DNA of 64,000 bases from VAZQ01 sp963785745 (GTDB lineage: Bacteria > Pseudomonadota > Alphaproteobacteria > Rhizobiales > Xanthobacteraceae), in contig CAWAWR010000022.1 of the NCBI GenBank assembly GCA_963785745.1, positions 1 to 64,000 of the forward strand, read 5' to 3'. Every line of letters begins with the position of its first letter. Position 1 is the stretch's first letter. Positions 22,743-30,817 of the stretch are shown piece after piece. A model generated the notes under the pieces. It searched no databases. It saw only the letters and a list, made by a program, of their open reading frames with translations, and was not told where the DNA came from. A program made the position numbers and the translations under genes.

Positions 22743-22846
22743 CGTCACCCTGAGGTGCCCGAGCGTAGCGAGCGCCTCGAAGGGCGCCGGCCCGGGACCG
22801 TGCATCCTTCGAGGGCCGTGCTACGCACGGCCACCTCAGGATGACG
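22743..22846. repeat. Dispersed repeat family A, second copy
   Basis: Starts CGTCACCCTGAGG and ends CCTCAGGATGACG, with internal CTCGAAGG/CCTTCGAGG and a GGCCGTGCTACGCACGGCC palindrome. Same design as 16133-16244. It separates convergent genes and could terminate both. Confidence 0.8.
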
Positions 22847-22874
22847 GATCGAGATTGAGTACGCAGCAGCAGCC

Positions 22875-23750
22875 TCAATACAGCGGCTCGCCTTCGGTGG
22901 TGCAGCGGCGCAAGGTCCGGCGTTGCTCGGCCGGCCAATCGGTGCGGGCGTGCAGGCACGCCAGATTGTCCCACACCACCAGGTCGCCGACCCGCCACAC
23001 GTGCTCGTAGATGATCGACGGGTCTTCCGCGGTGTCGAACATCGTCTCGAGCAGCGCCTCGCTCTCGGCGCGGTCCATGCCTTCGATCCACATGGTGTTC
23101 TGGCTGGTGACGTAGAGGCCTTTCCGCCCGGAGCCGGGATTGGTGACGACGATCGGCTGCCGGCAGTGATGCATGGTTTCGATATCGACGGTCAGATCGA
23201 TGCGCCGGCCAGTAGTGTATTGGTGGCCCTGCATCACCATTGCACCGTCGATCCGCTTCTTCACATCCGCGGGCAATCGCTCGTAGGCGGCATAGGAGCT
23301 GGAAAATTTCGTATGCCCGCCTTCCGACGGAATCTCGATGCCGTAGAGGAACGACGCCCGATGCGGCCGCCGGTGGTAGCACTTGTCCGAGTGGAACCAC
23401 ATCTCGCCATGCCCGAGCGCACCTTTCGGTTTGCCGTCGGCATCGACGTTGTCGGTCACCAGCAACATGTCGTCCCAGTCCAGCGCCGTGTCGGCGCCGA
23501 CCGCGCCCGCGCGTGGCGGCACGCGTTTGGCGACGGGACCGAAATAGGACGCGAACCGGCGCTGGTCATCCTCCGAGAGCTGCTGATCGCGGAACACCAG
23601 CACCGTGTGCTGATGCCAGGCGTCCCTGACCTGACGGACGGTCTCGGCGTCGAGCGGCCGGCTCATATCGACGCCGCGGATTTCGGCGCCGATCACGGGG
23701 TGCAGCTTGGTGACCGAAACGGTCGTGGGTCTTTCCGCGACGAGGGCCAT
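22875..23750 (-). CDS. TauD/TfdA-family Fe(II)/2-oxoglutarate dioxygenase
   Basis: A 291-residue enzyme from the ATG at 23750. Iron ligands are H120 and D122 in EMWFHSDKCYH and H267 in DNLACLHARTDW; the downstream arginine in RRTLRRCT likely holds 2-oxoglutarate. The motif LHPVIGAEIRGVD near the N-terminus is typical. Family members oxidise sulfonates, aryloxyalkanoates and other small acids. The neighbour upstream is a close paralogue, so the two are a tandem duplication with perhaps different substrates. Longer upstream frames are non-coding. Confidence 0.92.
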   Translation of the reverse strand: MALVAERPTTVSVTKLHPVIGAEIRGVDMSRPLDAETVRQVRDAWHQHTVLVFRDQQLSEDDQRRFASYFGPVAKRVPPRAGAVGADTALDWDDMLLVTDNVDADGKPKGALGHGEMWFHSDKCYHRRPHRASFLYGIEIPSEGGHTKFSSSYAAYERLPADVKKRIDGAMVMQGHQYTTGRRIDLTVDIETMHHCRQPIVVTNPGSGRKGLYVTSQNTMWIEGMDRAESEALLETMFDTAEDPSIIYEHVWRVGDLVVWDNLACLHARTDWPAEQRRTLRRCTTEGEPLY

Positions 23751-23773
23751 GGCGGACTCCCTGGCTCGAAGCT

Positions 23774-24646
23774 CTAGTAGAGCGGTTCGCCTTCGACGGT
23801 GCACCGGCGCAACGTCCGGGTCTGTTCCGTCGGCCAGTCGGTGCGCGCATGCAGGCACGCGAGGTTGTCCCACATCACCAGATCGCCAACGCGCCATTTG
23901 TGGTCGTAGATGATCTCGTCGTTTTCGATGATATCGAAGCATTGCCGCAACAGCTTCTCGCTCTCGTCGCGGTCCATGCCCTCGATCCACATCGTGTTGA
24001 CGCTGGCGGCGTAAAGGCCCTTCCGCTTGGAGCCGGGGTTGACGACGATCAGCGGCTGGCTGCAGTGATGGATGGATGGGAGATCGATCGACAGATCGAT
24101 CCGGTGGCCGTGGCCGTACTGATAGCCCTGCATCACCGTCACGCCTTCGAGGCGCTTCTTCAGTTCACCCGGCATCCGCTCATAAGCCGCGTACATGCTG
24201 GCAAACCGGGTGTCGCCGCCCTCGGATGGAATTTCGATGCCATAGAGGAACGTCGCGCGATGCGGAGTGCGGTGATAGCACTTGTCGGAGTGGAACCACA
24301 TCTCGCCGTGTCCGAGCGAGCCGATCGGCTTGCCGTTGGCGTCGACGTGATCGGTAATCATCATCATGTCGTCCCAGGCGACAGTCTCGACCTTCACCGA
24401 CCCTTGCGGCGGCGGCACGCGCTTGGCGATCGGACCGAAATAGGAAGCGAAGCGGCGCTGGTCGTCCTCTGTCAGGTTCTGATCGCGGAAGAACAGCATG
24501 GCGTTGTCATGCCACGCGTCCTTGATCTGTCGCAGCGTCTCGTCGTCAAGCGGCCGGCTGAGATCGACCCCGCGCACTTCGGCGCCGATGTACGGGTGCA
24601 TCTTGTGGACGGTGATGGCGCTGGTGCGTTCCGCGACGAGTGACAT
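23774..24646 (-). CDS. TauD/TfdA-family dioxygenase, paralogue
   Basis: A 290-residue paralogue of the next gene, with the same HSD motif (EMWFHSDKCYH) and distal histidine (DNLACLHARTDW). The two proteins match over nearly their whole lengths and end in an identical EGEPLY. Most differences lie in residues 80-100 and 145-200, which in this fold face the substrate. No transport or sulfonate genes are adjacent. GGGAG precedes the ATG at 24646. Confidence 0.92.
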   Translation of the reverse strand: MSLVAERTSAITVHKMHPYIGAEVRGVDLSRPLDDETLRQIKDAWHDNAMLFFRDQNLTEDDQRRFASYFGPIAKRVPPPQGSVKVETVAWDDMMMITDHVDANGKPIGSLGHGEMWFHSDKCYHRTPHRATFLYGIEIPSEGGDTRFASMYAAYERMPGELKKRLEGVTVMQGYQYGHGHRIDLSIDLPSIHHCSQPLIVVNPGSKRKGLYAASVNTMWIEGMDRDESEKLLRQCFDIIENDEIIYDHKWRVGDLVMWDNLACLHARTDWPTEQTRTLRRCTVEGEPLY

Positions 24647-24759
24647 TTGTGTTTTTCTCCCGTTGCACTGTCTCCGCGACCCCTTTGTCGAGTCGCTGTT
24701 GCGGCCAGTGTATCAACTCCGCGACCCCGTCCACAATCGGCTTGGGCGGGACGCGGCGT

Positions 24760-25027
24760 TCACCACCACCATTCCGGACGACGCTCCAGCGGCCGCGTCC
24801 GATCGGCCCCGCGCTTGTCCGACGCTGCGCGGGGCGTAAATTCCTGGCGCTCGCAGCGGCCGCCGAAAGCGCCGACGGCAGCGGCTCTCACGCAATCCTG
24901 CAACGAGATGAAGACGCAGGTCCCAGGACCGGAACCGAACCCGCGCAGGCACCATGTTTCGGCGTGGGCGGGTGCTGCCGTGACCAGTCCGGAAAGGCAT
25001 AGCAGACCTGCCAATATCAGCCTGCAT
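24760..25027 (-). pseudogene. DUF3551-type secreted protein, frameshifted in the signal peptide
   Basis: The mature part, AETWCLRGFGSGPGTCVF then SLQDCVRAAA and GRCERQEF, is the DUF3551 pattern of small secreted Rhizobiales proteins. The frame lacks an ATG, but an ATG at 25027 with GGAGG upstream would read into a good signal peptide if one base near 25023 were removed (MRLILAGLLCLSGLV). I therefore regard the true gene as 24760-25027 with a one-base insertion; a TTG start at 25014 without frameshift is the alternative. Confidence 0.6.
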
Positions 25028-25149
25028 GGGCACCTCCATTAACCTCCGGCTATCGTCAAGAAACGCGATGCTACCCGTTTCCCGCCATACTTGACAAAAC
25101 ACCTCCGGCCCCCGAAACAAAAACCGTTCCAAACTGGACCGTACGGATC

Positions 25150-25755
25150 ATGGACAAGTTCACCACCCTCGAAGGCGTTGCGGCACCGTTGAAGATGATC
25201 AATGTCGACACCGACATGATCATTCCGAAGCAGTTCCTCAAGACCATCAAGCGCACCGGACTGGGCATCGGCCTGTTCTCGGAGAAGCGCTACAAGGACG
25301 ACGGCAGCGAGAACCCGGACTTCGTGCTCAACAAGCCGGCCTACCGGAAGTCGAAGATCCTTGTCGCCGGCGACAATTTCGGCTGCGGATCGTCGCGCGA
25401 GCACGCGCCCTGGGCGCTGATGGATTTCGGCATCCGCTGCGTGATCTCGACCTCGTTCGGCGACATCTTCTACAACAACTGCTTCAAGAACGGCGTTCTG
25501 CCGATCCAGGTCTCGCCGGAAGATCTGGAGAAGCTGTTCGACGACGCCGAGCGCGGCGCCAATGCCACGCTCTCGATCGATCTCGAGAAGCAGGAAATCC
25601 GCGGGCCCGACGGCGGCGTGGTGAAGTTCGAGATCGACGCGCACCGCAAGCATTGCATGCTCAACGGCCTCGACGATATCGGCCTGACCATGGTCAAGGA
25701 AAAGAAGATCAACGACTTCGAGTCGAACGCGAAGGCGGCGCGGCCCTGGGCGTGA
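25150..25755 (+). CDS. leuD: 3-isopropylmalate dehydratase small subunit
   Basis: A 201-residue LeuD with MINVDTDMIIPKQFL (16-30), the swivel-domain signature AGDNFGCGSSREHAPWAL and the C-terminal HCMLNGLDDIGLTM. It completes the isomerase with LeuC. The family length is about 200, as here. Directly downstream, within the next base or two, begins a phage capsid gene fragment. Confidence 0.97.
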   Translation: MDKFTTLEGVAAPLKMINVDTDMIIPKQFLKTIKRTGLGIGLFSEKRYKDDGSENPDFVLNKPAYRKSKILVAGDNFGCGSSREHAPWALMDFGIRCVISTSFGDIFYNNCFKNGVLPIQVSPEDLEKLFDDAERGANATLSIDLEKQEIRGPDGGVVKFEIDAHRKHCMLNGLDDIGLTMVKEKKINDFESNAKAARPWA

Positions 25756-26110
25756 CGGCCTTCGCATCGCGCGTCAACGCTGACGGCCTTCGCATCTTCC
25801 CGAATTTTGGCGTCAACGGCGGCGAAGTGATTCCCGCCGTCACTGGCTTGGTCAGCGACCAACTTGCGAGTGGAGTTTCGTTGCTGATTGTCAGCGACGG
25901 CATCATCGCTGAAAGCGAAAGTCTCGGCATTCGCGCAAGCGATCAAGCATCGCTGGCGCTGAACGACGCGCCGGATTCGCCAGTCGCCGCGTCGACGGTG
26001 ATGACAAACTTATGGCAACAAATTCGCGCGCGCTGTTGTACGAAAGAGAATACGGCTTCGTGATGGGCCGCGCGAACAGCGTCGCGTCATTGTCAGGCGT
26101 GAATTACTAA
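25756..26110 (+). pseudogene. C-terminal fragment of a phage major capsid protein (HK97 type)
   Basis: Just after the leuD stop the frame reads NFGVNGGEVIPAVTGLVSD, IIAESESLGIRASDQASLAL, and APDSPVAASTVMTNLWQQ, which is the C-terminal pattern of HK97-fold capsid proteins. After one missing base near 26021 it continues NSRALLYEREYGFVMGRANS and ends in SLSGVNY and a stop at 26110. The first two-thirds of a capsid gene is absent. A 15-base sequence GACGGCCTTCGCATC occurs twice at the junction (25756 and 25785 area). This is a prophage scar next to leuD. Confidence 0.75.
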
Positions 26111-26167
26111 AATGCTAATCTGCAAGTAATCTGCAAGATCGAGTCCGGCCAAGGCGGCCATTCACCG

Positions 26168-26386
26168 ATGACGATCGCGTCAGAAAAACCCCGCGACCTG
26201 ACGCCAGAAGAATTGCGCCGGCAAGCCGCCACAGCAGACGGGCCGGACGGTACGCATCCGTACCAACATTTTCCCAGGGGCGTTTGGAACCCCATCCCCA
26301 TGTTGGCGTTTCCGCCCAAATTGGAGGTGAGGGATGGAATGGTTTCCGATTGTCTTTTACGGGTCGATCGCTCTTGCCTTCGCTAG
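26168..26386 (+). CDS. Small hydrophilic hypothetical protein
   Basis: A 72-residue frame with N-terminal PRDLTPEELRRQAATADGPD and a central WNPIPMLAFPPKLEVRDGM. The first 55 residues look like a real protein, but the C-terminal end overlaps the better-supported 29-residue gene that starts at 26334 in another frame. No clear Shine-Dalgarno. It belongs to the set of small genes between the capsid fragment and 28.6 kb. Confidence 0.4.
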   Translation: MTIASEKPRDLTPEELRRQAATADGPDGTHPYQHFPRGVWNPIPMLAFPPKLEVRDGMVSDCLLRVDRSCLR

Positions 26387-26423
26387 CATAGCGGCCGGGG
26401 CTTGGACGATCCTGCGCAGATAG
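26334..26423 (+). CDS. Very small membrane protein (29 aa)
   Basis: ATG at 26334 with GGAGGTGAGG immediately upstream opens a 29-codon frame: MEWFPIVFYGSIALAFASIA then AGAWTILRR. A single hydrophobic helix with a positive end. The strong Shine-Dalgarno is the main support. Too short for homology judgement. Confidence 0.5.
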   Translation: MEWFPIVFYGSIALAFASIAAGAWTILRR

Positions 26424-26456
26424 AAACGTGGTCCGGCTGGCTCGGACGCGGCTTGA

Positions 26457-26573
26457 TCACAGCAATTCAAAAACCGCCAATGCAAGCGCGGCCGAGGCCA
26501 ATGCCGAAAGCACCAAGCTCAGCGGAATGATCCACATTAAGTCCCAGCGCCGTGAGCGGACTGTTGAGTTCAT
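26457..26573 (-). CDS. Very small membrane protein (38 aa)
   Basis: ATG at 26573 with GGAGGAC upstream opens a 38-codon frame beginning MNSTVRSRRWDLMWIIPL and continuing as a hydrophobic helix (SLVLSALASAALALAVF). Positive N-terminus and one transmembrane span. It converges on the plus-strand 29-residue gene; function unknown. Confidence 0.5.
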   Translation of the reverse strand: MNSTVRSRRWDLMWIIPLSLVLSALASAALALAVFELL

Positions 26574-26726
26574 GGCGTCCTCCACGTTTCGGTAACGCGA
26601 TACTCTCCCCACTCTCCCCCGAGCGGTCGGACTTACGTTAGTTGAGATAGTCTACGGTTACGTGACAGACAGGTCCATGGGGGAAATCCTGAGACTCCGC
26701 CTAGGTCGAAGGAGGCGGGTGTTCTA

Positions 26727-27200
26727 ATGCACGACGCAGTTCCGGCCATTGTCGCTTTGATCGGCGCAGGAGCAGCCGCCGTAACAATCGCGCTGAATTT
26801 TTGGCTTGTAATTTATGTGTACGCCGAAATTGATCGGAGAGACCCGAACTCTTGGTGGTTGATCATCTCCACCCGCTATAGACGCCTGGCGCTCACCATT
26901 GCTGCTCTGTACGTGACAACCGCCGCGCTTTTCATCACGGCTATTGTATTGCAGAAGGTGGGGATGGACTGGTTGGCCATCGCTGACTGGAAGCCTTTGC
27001 TCGCAGTGGCCGTGGCATTCATCATCTTGATTGCAGGCGTTAGGTTGAATGATCTTTACTTTGCATGGCTTCTTCGCAAAGACCCTTTGACATCGCGCGC
27101 CAAAAGACCACCGGTCATAATCCTTGCGATTTGCTTCGTGGGGATCATCGCTATGCTGTTAATATATCCACCCTCAGAAATAATTAGGGCCCGACGCTGA
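26727..27200 (+). CDS. Four-span hypothetical membrane protein
   Basis: A 157-residue protein with AAGGAGGCGGG upstream of the ATG. Hydrophobic spans at about 8-30, 52-75, 88-106 and 128-146, with a conserved-looking WWLIISTRYRRLALT loop. I do not recognise a family. Base composition is lower in GC than the backbone genes (for example AATTTTTGGCTTGTAATTTA), in keeping with acquired DNA in the prophage-scar region. Confidence 0.65.
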   Translation: MHDAVPAIVALIGAGAAAVTIALNFWLVIYVYAEIDRRDPNSWWLIISTRYRRLALTIAALYVTTAALFITAIVLQKVGMDWLAIADWKPLLAVAVAFIILIAGVRLNDLYFAWLLRKDPLTSRAKRPPVIILAICFVGIIAMLLIYPPSEIIRARR

Positions 27201-27229
27201 ACTCAAGCGTTTCCGCTTGGGTCTGAAAC

Positions 27230-27529
27230 TTATTTGCTCAATTGTCCGCTTTGGGTCCAAATCGCAATGATCGCACTCACCATGATGATGAACAGTACAA
27301 TGCCCAGCACAACGCTATCCATTGGATTATTGCCATCTTGTGTTTCAGGCTGGACCCGATCCTCCGGAGGCGGCAAGCGGATCATCGGCATACGCCAAAC
27401 GCGTCGCGCGTACTCGATAGTGAGTAGGACGCACAGCGACGCCACGAAAAAGATTGCGAACGCGACGACTACCGTCGCGAATGGGCGCGCCGCGGCCATA
27501 TCAATGAAGCGCCAAATCGGGTCCATCAT
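27230..27529 (-). CDS. Two-span hypothetical membrane protein
   Basis: About 99 residues from the ATG at 27529 (MMDPIWRFIDMAAARPF); an ATG at 27586 would add 19 residues. Two hydrophobic helices, near 18-40 and 70-90, flank a linker RLPPPEDRVQPETQDGNN. No recognised domain. It is convergent with the four-span gene, 30 bases apart. Confidence 0.5.
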   Translation of the reverse strand: MMDPIWRFIDMAAARPFATVVVAFAIFFVASLCVLLTIEYARRVWRMPMIRLPPPEDRVQPETQDGNNPMDSVVLGIVLFIIMVSAIIAIWTQSGQLSK

Positions 27530-27589
27530 CACAGCCTGACCAGAAGTCTTTGAAGTGGTCGGGGATGAGTTGGCCGGACGAACCATACT

Positions 27590-28020
27590 CGCCCCGGCCC
27601 GACTTGTCGCGTGGGAAGGCAGCAGCCGCGCGTCGGACCAACGCGCCGGGTGGCCGACGGCCGTCGCCTTCGTCCGCGCGGCGGGTTAACTGATGGCGTT
27701 GGCGGGCGGCGATCACCCGGGCTTCGTGTCAACATTTTTTCGGATGAAATGGAACTGCGCCGCATAGGGGCAGCGGTGGTATCGATGGACCGCGATGGCT
27801 TCGGTCAAGTTCGTCACATTAGCGGTGGCCTGAGTTAATTTCTCGCCTTGGCTTCCGCGAGTGACTCCGCGCTGCCGTGCTGCATAAAGCCGGGCGGCTC
27901 GTGCGTCGTCTTGAACGTCCAAAGCACGACAACTGGCCGCACCTGTGAAGTAGGTCACACCCCGTTGGCGCGCTTGTGGCTATACACACCGCAAAACGAC
28001 ATCAAACAGGGGAATGTCGC
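27590..28020. other. No supportable gene
   Basis: Short frames exist on both strands but none has a good start, Shine-Dalgarno or convincing composition. A GC-rich segment with several short dyads (GGTGGCCGACGGCCGTC near 27647) lies at the left. It is part of the prophage-scar region. Confidence 0.4.
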
Positions 28021-28021
28021 T

Positions 28022-28129
28022 GTGAGGCTTGTCGAGTTGATGTGCGTCTACGTCCTCATCACGTTTGCCGTTAGCGCTACTGCCGCGATCGTTGTGACAC
28101 TCACTCTTTCGGCTCTCCACGTGATCTGA
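28022..28129 (+). CDS. Very small membrane protein (35 aa, GTG start)
   Basis: GTG at 28022 preceded by AGGGGA about ten bases upstream; the product reads VRLVELMCVYVLITFAVSAT and continues hydrophobic to LSALHVI. A single-span peptide similar in style to the other small genes in this region. An ATG at 28040 is an alternative start. Confidence 0.35.
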   Translation: MRLVELMCVYVLITFAVSATAAIVVTLTLSALHVI

Positions 28130-28274
28130 CAGTTCGCTCGCCATCGCGGGCGCGCAGTGGGTGATAGATTTTCAGGCTATTCCGAGGGCGACGGACGAAC
28201 ACCCACGCAAGGACCAAAACCGCCGGGGACCAGGCGGCCGCCATTCCCAGCAAGAATGCTTGCAGTGTTGTCAT
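28101..28274 (-). CDS. Small membrane protein (57 aa)
   Basis: ATG at 28274 begins MTTLQAFLLGMAAAWSPAVL, one transmembrane helix to about residue 27, then a basic tail (FVRRPRNSLKIYHPLR). Short proteins with a 'LLG-AW-P' helix are found among rhizobial phage and prophage genes; that link is an impression from general knowledge. It overlaps the tail of the plus-strand peptide gene by 29 bases. Confidence 0.45.
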   Translation of the reverse strand: MTTLQAFLLGMAAAWSPAVLVLAWVFVRRPRNSLKIYHPLRARDGERTVRSRGEPKE

Positions 28275-28405
28275 CCGCGCCCCAGCCATTAAGGCACCAG
28301 TTCCACGGCGCGGCTTCAACCAAAAGGTTGGTACGGAGCCGTACAGTGGAAAGCACGGGCACAGGGTATGAAATGACACATAATGGCCCATCACCGGCTT
28401 AGGCA

Positions 28406-28579
28406 CTGACCAATCCGCCACCACTGCCACCGATCAAGCCGCCAATCTGCCCCGACTGTGACGCGTCCATGCGGTTCGAGAGCGGATTACCTGACGCCCG
28501 CTACATCAATCTTTGGCATATGATTTTCCTTTGCGATTGCGGGCGCACGGCCGATCAACTGATTGCCGACCAGCAATAG
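28406..28579 (+). CDS. Small zinc-ribbon-like protein, start unclear
   Basis: A 57-codon frame after an in-frame TAG at 28400 has CPDC and CDCG pairs (ICPDCDASMRF ... MIFLCDCGRTADQLI), the pattern of small zinc-ribbon proteins common in rhizobial prophage regions. The zinc-binding half lies upstream of the first ATG (28469), so a CTG at 28406 would have to serve as start, or the start codon has been altered. The end QLIADQQ and stop at 28579 look natural. Confidence 0.45.
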   Translation: MTNPPPLPPIKPPICPDCDASMRFESGLPDARYINLWHMIFLCDCGRTADQLIADQQ

Positions 28580-28637
28580 GGCTCGCAAGCCAACCGAGCG
28601 GAGGCGGGTCGCGGGGACGAGCGGAATGAGAATTGCC

Positions 28638-29855
28638 CTACAGCTGCGCGCGCAGGCTGAAATCCGGCGCGCGCGCCGCATCGACGCTCACCGACTTCCC
28701 GGCGCCGAACAGCTTGCGGCCCACGACGTGGTCGCTCGGCATGTTGACGGAATCGATGCCGATCAATCCGCCATTGCGGAAATAGAGCACCGAGAATTTG
28801 CCCGAGCCGACGTCGCCGAGCGTCACCGTGTCGTCGTATTGCGACGTCAGGCCGACGATCTGAAGTTTCACCTCGTACTGGTCGGACCAGAACCAGGGCA
28901 CCGCCGCGTAGGACTTGGCGTCGCCCATGATCGCGTCGGCGACGGTCTTGCCCTGATCGATGGCGTTCTGGACGGATTCGAGCCGCACCAGCCCCTGCGC
29001 CATCGGGTGCGGAAACGCCGCGCAGTCGCCGATGGCATAGATGTCGGGGTCGGACGTCCGTAGCAGGGCGTCGACGACGATGCCGCGGTCGCAGGCAAGT
29101 CCCGCCGCTTTCGCGATATCGTCGTTGGCGATGATGCCGATGCCGACGACGACCAGATCCGCCGGCACGGTCGCGCCGTCGCCGCAGCGCACGCCGGTCA
29201 CGCGGGCGCCGTCGCCCACAATCTCCGTCACCGACGCGCCGAGCCGCACATCGACGCCGCGGGAGCGATGCAGGTCGCGGTAGTAGTCGGACAGCACCGG
29301 CGACACCACGCGCGCCATCAAACGATCCATCGCCTCCAGCACGACCACCCTGCAGCCGAGCACGGACGCGACCGAAGCGCATTCAAGGCCGATGAAACCG
29401 CCGCCGACCACCACGACATTCTTCGCGGATTCAACCTGCGGCTTGAGCGCGACCGCGTCGGCGAGCGTCCGGACATAGGCGACACCGGCGAGCTCCGCGC
29501 CCGGCACCGGCAATTTCCGCACCCGTCCGCCGGTCGCCAGCACGAGGCTGTCATAGGCGACGCGCGCACCATCCGCGAGCACGACCACGCGCGCCGCGCG
29601 ATCGAGGGCGTCGACGCGGCAGTCGAGCCGCATCTCGATATTGTTGGTGGTGTAGAAATCCGCCGCCCGCAGCAGCAGCGTGCTCTCTTTCGCCTCGCCC
29701 TTGACGTAGCCCTTGGACAGCGGCGGCCGCTGATACGGCAGCACCGGCTCCTCGCCCAGGATGACGATCGATCCGTCGAATTTCTTCGACCGCAGCGATG
29801 CCGCGACCTGGTAGCCCGCCTGCCCGGCGCCGACGATGACGACCTGGCGCGCCAT
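28638..29855 (-). CDS. NAD(P)/FAD-dependent ferredoxin reductase-like oxidoreductase
   Basis: A 405-residue flavoprotein from the ATG at 29855. It has an FAD motif VVIVGAGQAGYQVAASLR (4-21), an NAD(P)-binding motif VVVGGGFIGLECASV (about 147-161), and the second FAD motif IYAIGDCAAFPHP (about 275), then the C-terminal reductase domain. This is the layout of rubredoxin/putidaredoxin reductases that pass electrons to a ferredoxin and an oxygenase; no partner gene is adjacent. Its start overlaps the stop of the upstream CitE-like gene by one base (TGATG), so they are cotranscribed. Confidence 0.92.
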   Translation of the reverse strand: MARQVVIVGAGQAGYQVAASLRSKKFDGSIVILGEEPVLPYQRPPLSKGYVKGEAKESTLLLRAADFYTTNNIEMRLDCRVDALDRAARVVVLADGARVAYDSLVLATGGRVRKLPVPGAELAGVAYVRTLADAVALKPQVESAKNVVVVGGGFIGLECASVASVLGCRVVVLEAMDRLMARVVSPVLSDYYRDLHRSRGVDVRLGASVTEIVGDGARVTGVRCGDGATVPADLVVVGIGIIANDDIAKAAGLACDRGIVVDALLRTSDPDIYAIGDCAAFPHPMAQGLVRLESVQNAIDQGKTVADAIMGDAKSYAAVPWFWSDQYEVKLQIVGLTSQYDDTVTLGDVGSGKFSVLYFRNGGLIGIDSVNMPSDHVVGRKLFGAGKSVSVDAARAPDFSLRAQL

Positions 29856-30736
29856 CACGCCCCGCGCTCGGCGATCGCGTCCGCGATCGCCACCGTGCGC
29901 CGCGCGATGTCGGCGTGCAGCCGCTCGACCATGCGGCCGTCGAGGGCGATCACGCCCTTGCTCTGGTTCTCGGGCAAGTCGAAGACGGCGATGATGGCGC
30001 GCGCCTGCGCCATTTCTTCGTCGCTCGGCGTGAACGCGGCATGGCAAGCCGCGATCTGGTTCGGATGAATGAGGGTCTTGCCGTCGAAGCCGAGGTCGCG
30101 CGCCTGCTCGCACTCCTGTGCGAAGCCTCCGGCATTGCCGAGGTCGTTGAACGGGCCGTCGAGGATATCGAGACCGTAGGCGCGGGCCGCCACAATCGCG
30201 TTCACCAGCAGCGGCACCACCGGCGCGCGGCCGGGCACGATCCGCCCGCGCATTTCCTTCGCAAGATCGTTGGTGCCGATGACCAGGCAAGACAGCCGCG
30301 TCTCGCTGTCATGCGCCACGGCCGCGATCTCGCGCACATTGAGGATCGCAATCGGGGTCTCGACCATGGCCCAGACCTTGATCTTGTGGTCGGTGCCGAG
30401 ATCCATCAGGCGGTCGGCGAGGTTTTCCAGGGTCACCGGCTGCGAGACCTTGGGGACGAGAATGACGTCCGGGCGCGCATCGTGGATCATGTCGACGTCG
30501 GCGAGCCAATGCTCGGTATCGAGGCCGTTGATGCGGACCGCGACCTCACGCGACCCGAAGCCGCCGGCCTTGATCGCCGCCCTCACCTGCTCGCGCGCGT
30601 CGGCCTTGGCCTCGGGCGCGATCGAGTCCTCGAGGTCCAGGATGACGGCATCGACCGGCAGCGTGCGGGCCTTTTCGATGGCGCGGTTGTTGCTTCCGGG
30701 CATATAGAGAGCGCTGCGGCGCGGACGGAGTGACAT
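29855..30736 (-). CDS. CitE-like CoA ester lyase (HpcH/HpaI aldolase family)
   Basis: A 293-residue TIM-barrel lyase: RRSALYMPGSNNRAIEKA (6-23), VILDLEDSIAPEAKADAR (31-48), the catalytic arginine in VAVRINGL, VWAMVETPIAIL with the metal-binding glutamate, and FDGKTLIHPNQIAA near 215. Stand-alone CitE-like proteins act on malyl-, citramalyl- or methylmalyl-CoA; substrate is not fixed. First gene of a two-gene unit with the FAD reductase. Confidence 0.92.
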   Translation of the reverse strand: MSLRPRRSALYMPGSNNRAIEKARTLPVDAVILDLEDSIAPEAKADAREQVRAAIKAGGFGSREVAVRINGLDTEHWLADVDMIHDARPDVILVPKVSQPVTLENLADRLMDLGTDHKIKVWAMVETPIAILNVREIAAVAHDSETRLSCLVIGTNDLAKEMRGRIVPGRAPVVPLLVNAIVAARAYGLDILDGPFNDLGNAGGFAQECEQARDLGFDGKTLIHPNQIAACHAAFTPSDEEMAQARAIIAVFDLPENQSKGVIALDGRMVERLHADIARRTVAIADAIAERGA

Positions 30737-30817
30737 GGGTTGCTTCTCGGTTGAGCTTGTAATCTACCGTTCGCATCCCGCGCATGCCAGTAATTGCGTG
30801 ACTTGAGGTTTGAGAAG

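Noticed and set aside
27611..27958. Short frames on both strands between 27.6 and 28.0 kb as genes
   Set aside because: No start signals, overlapping each other, random-looking composition.
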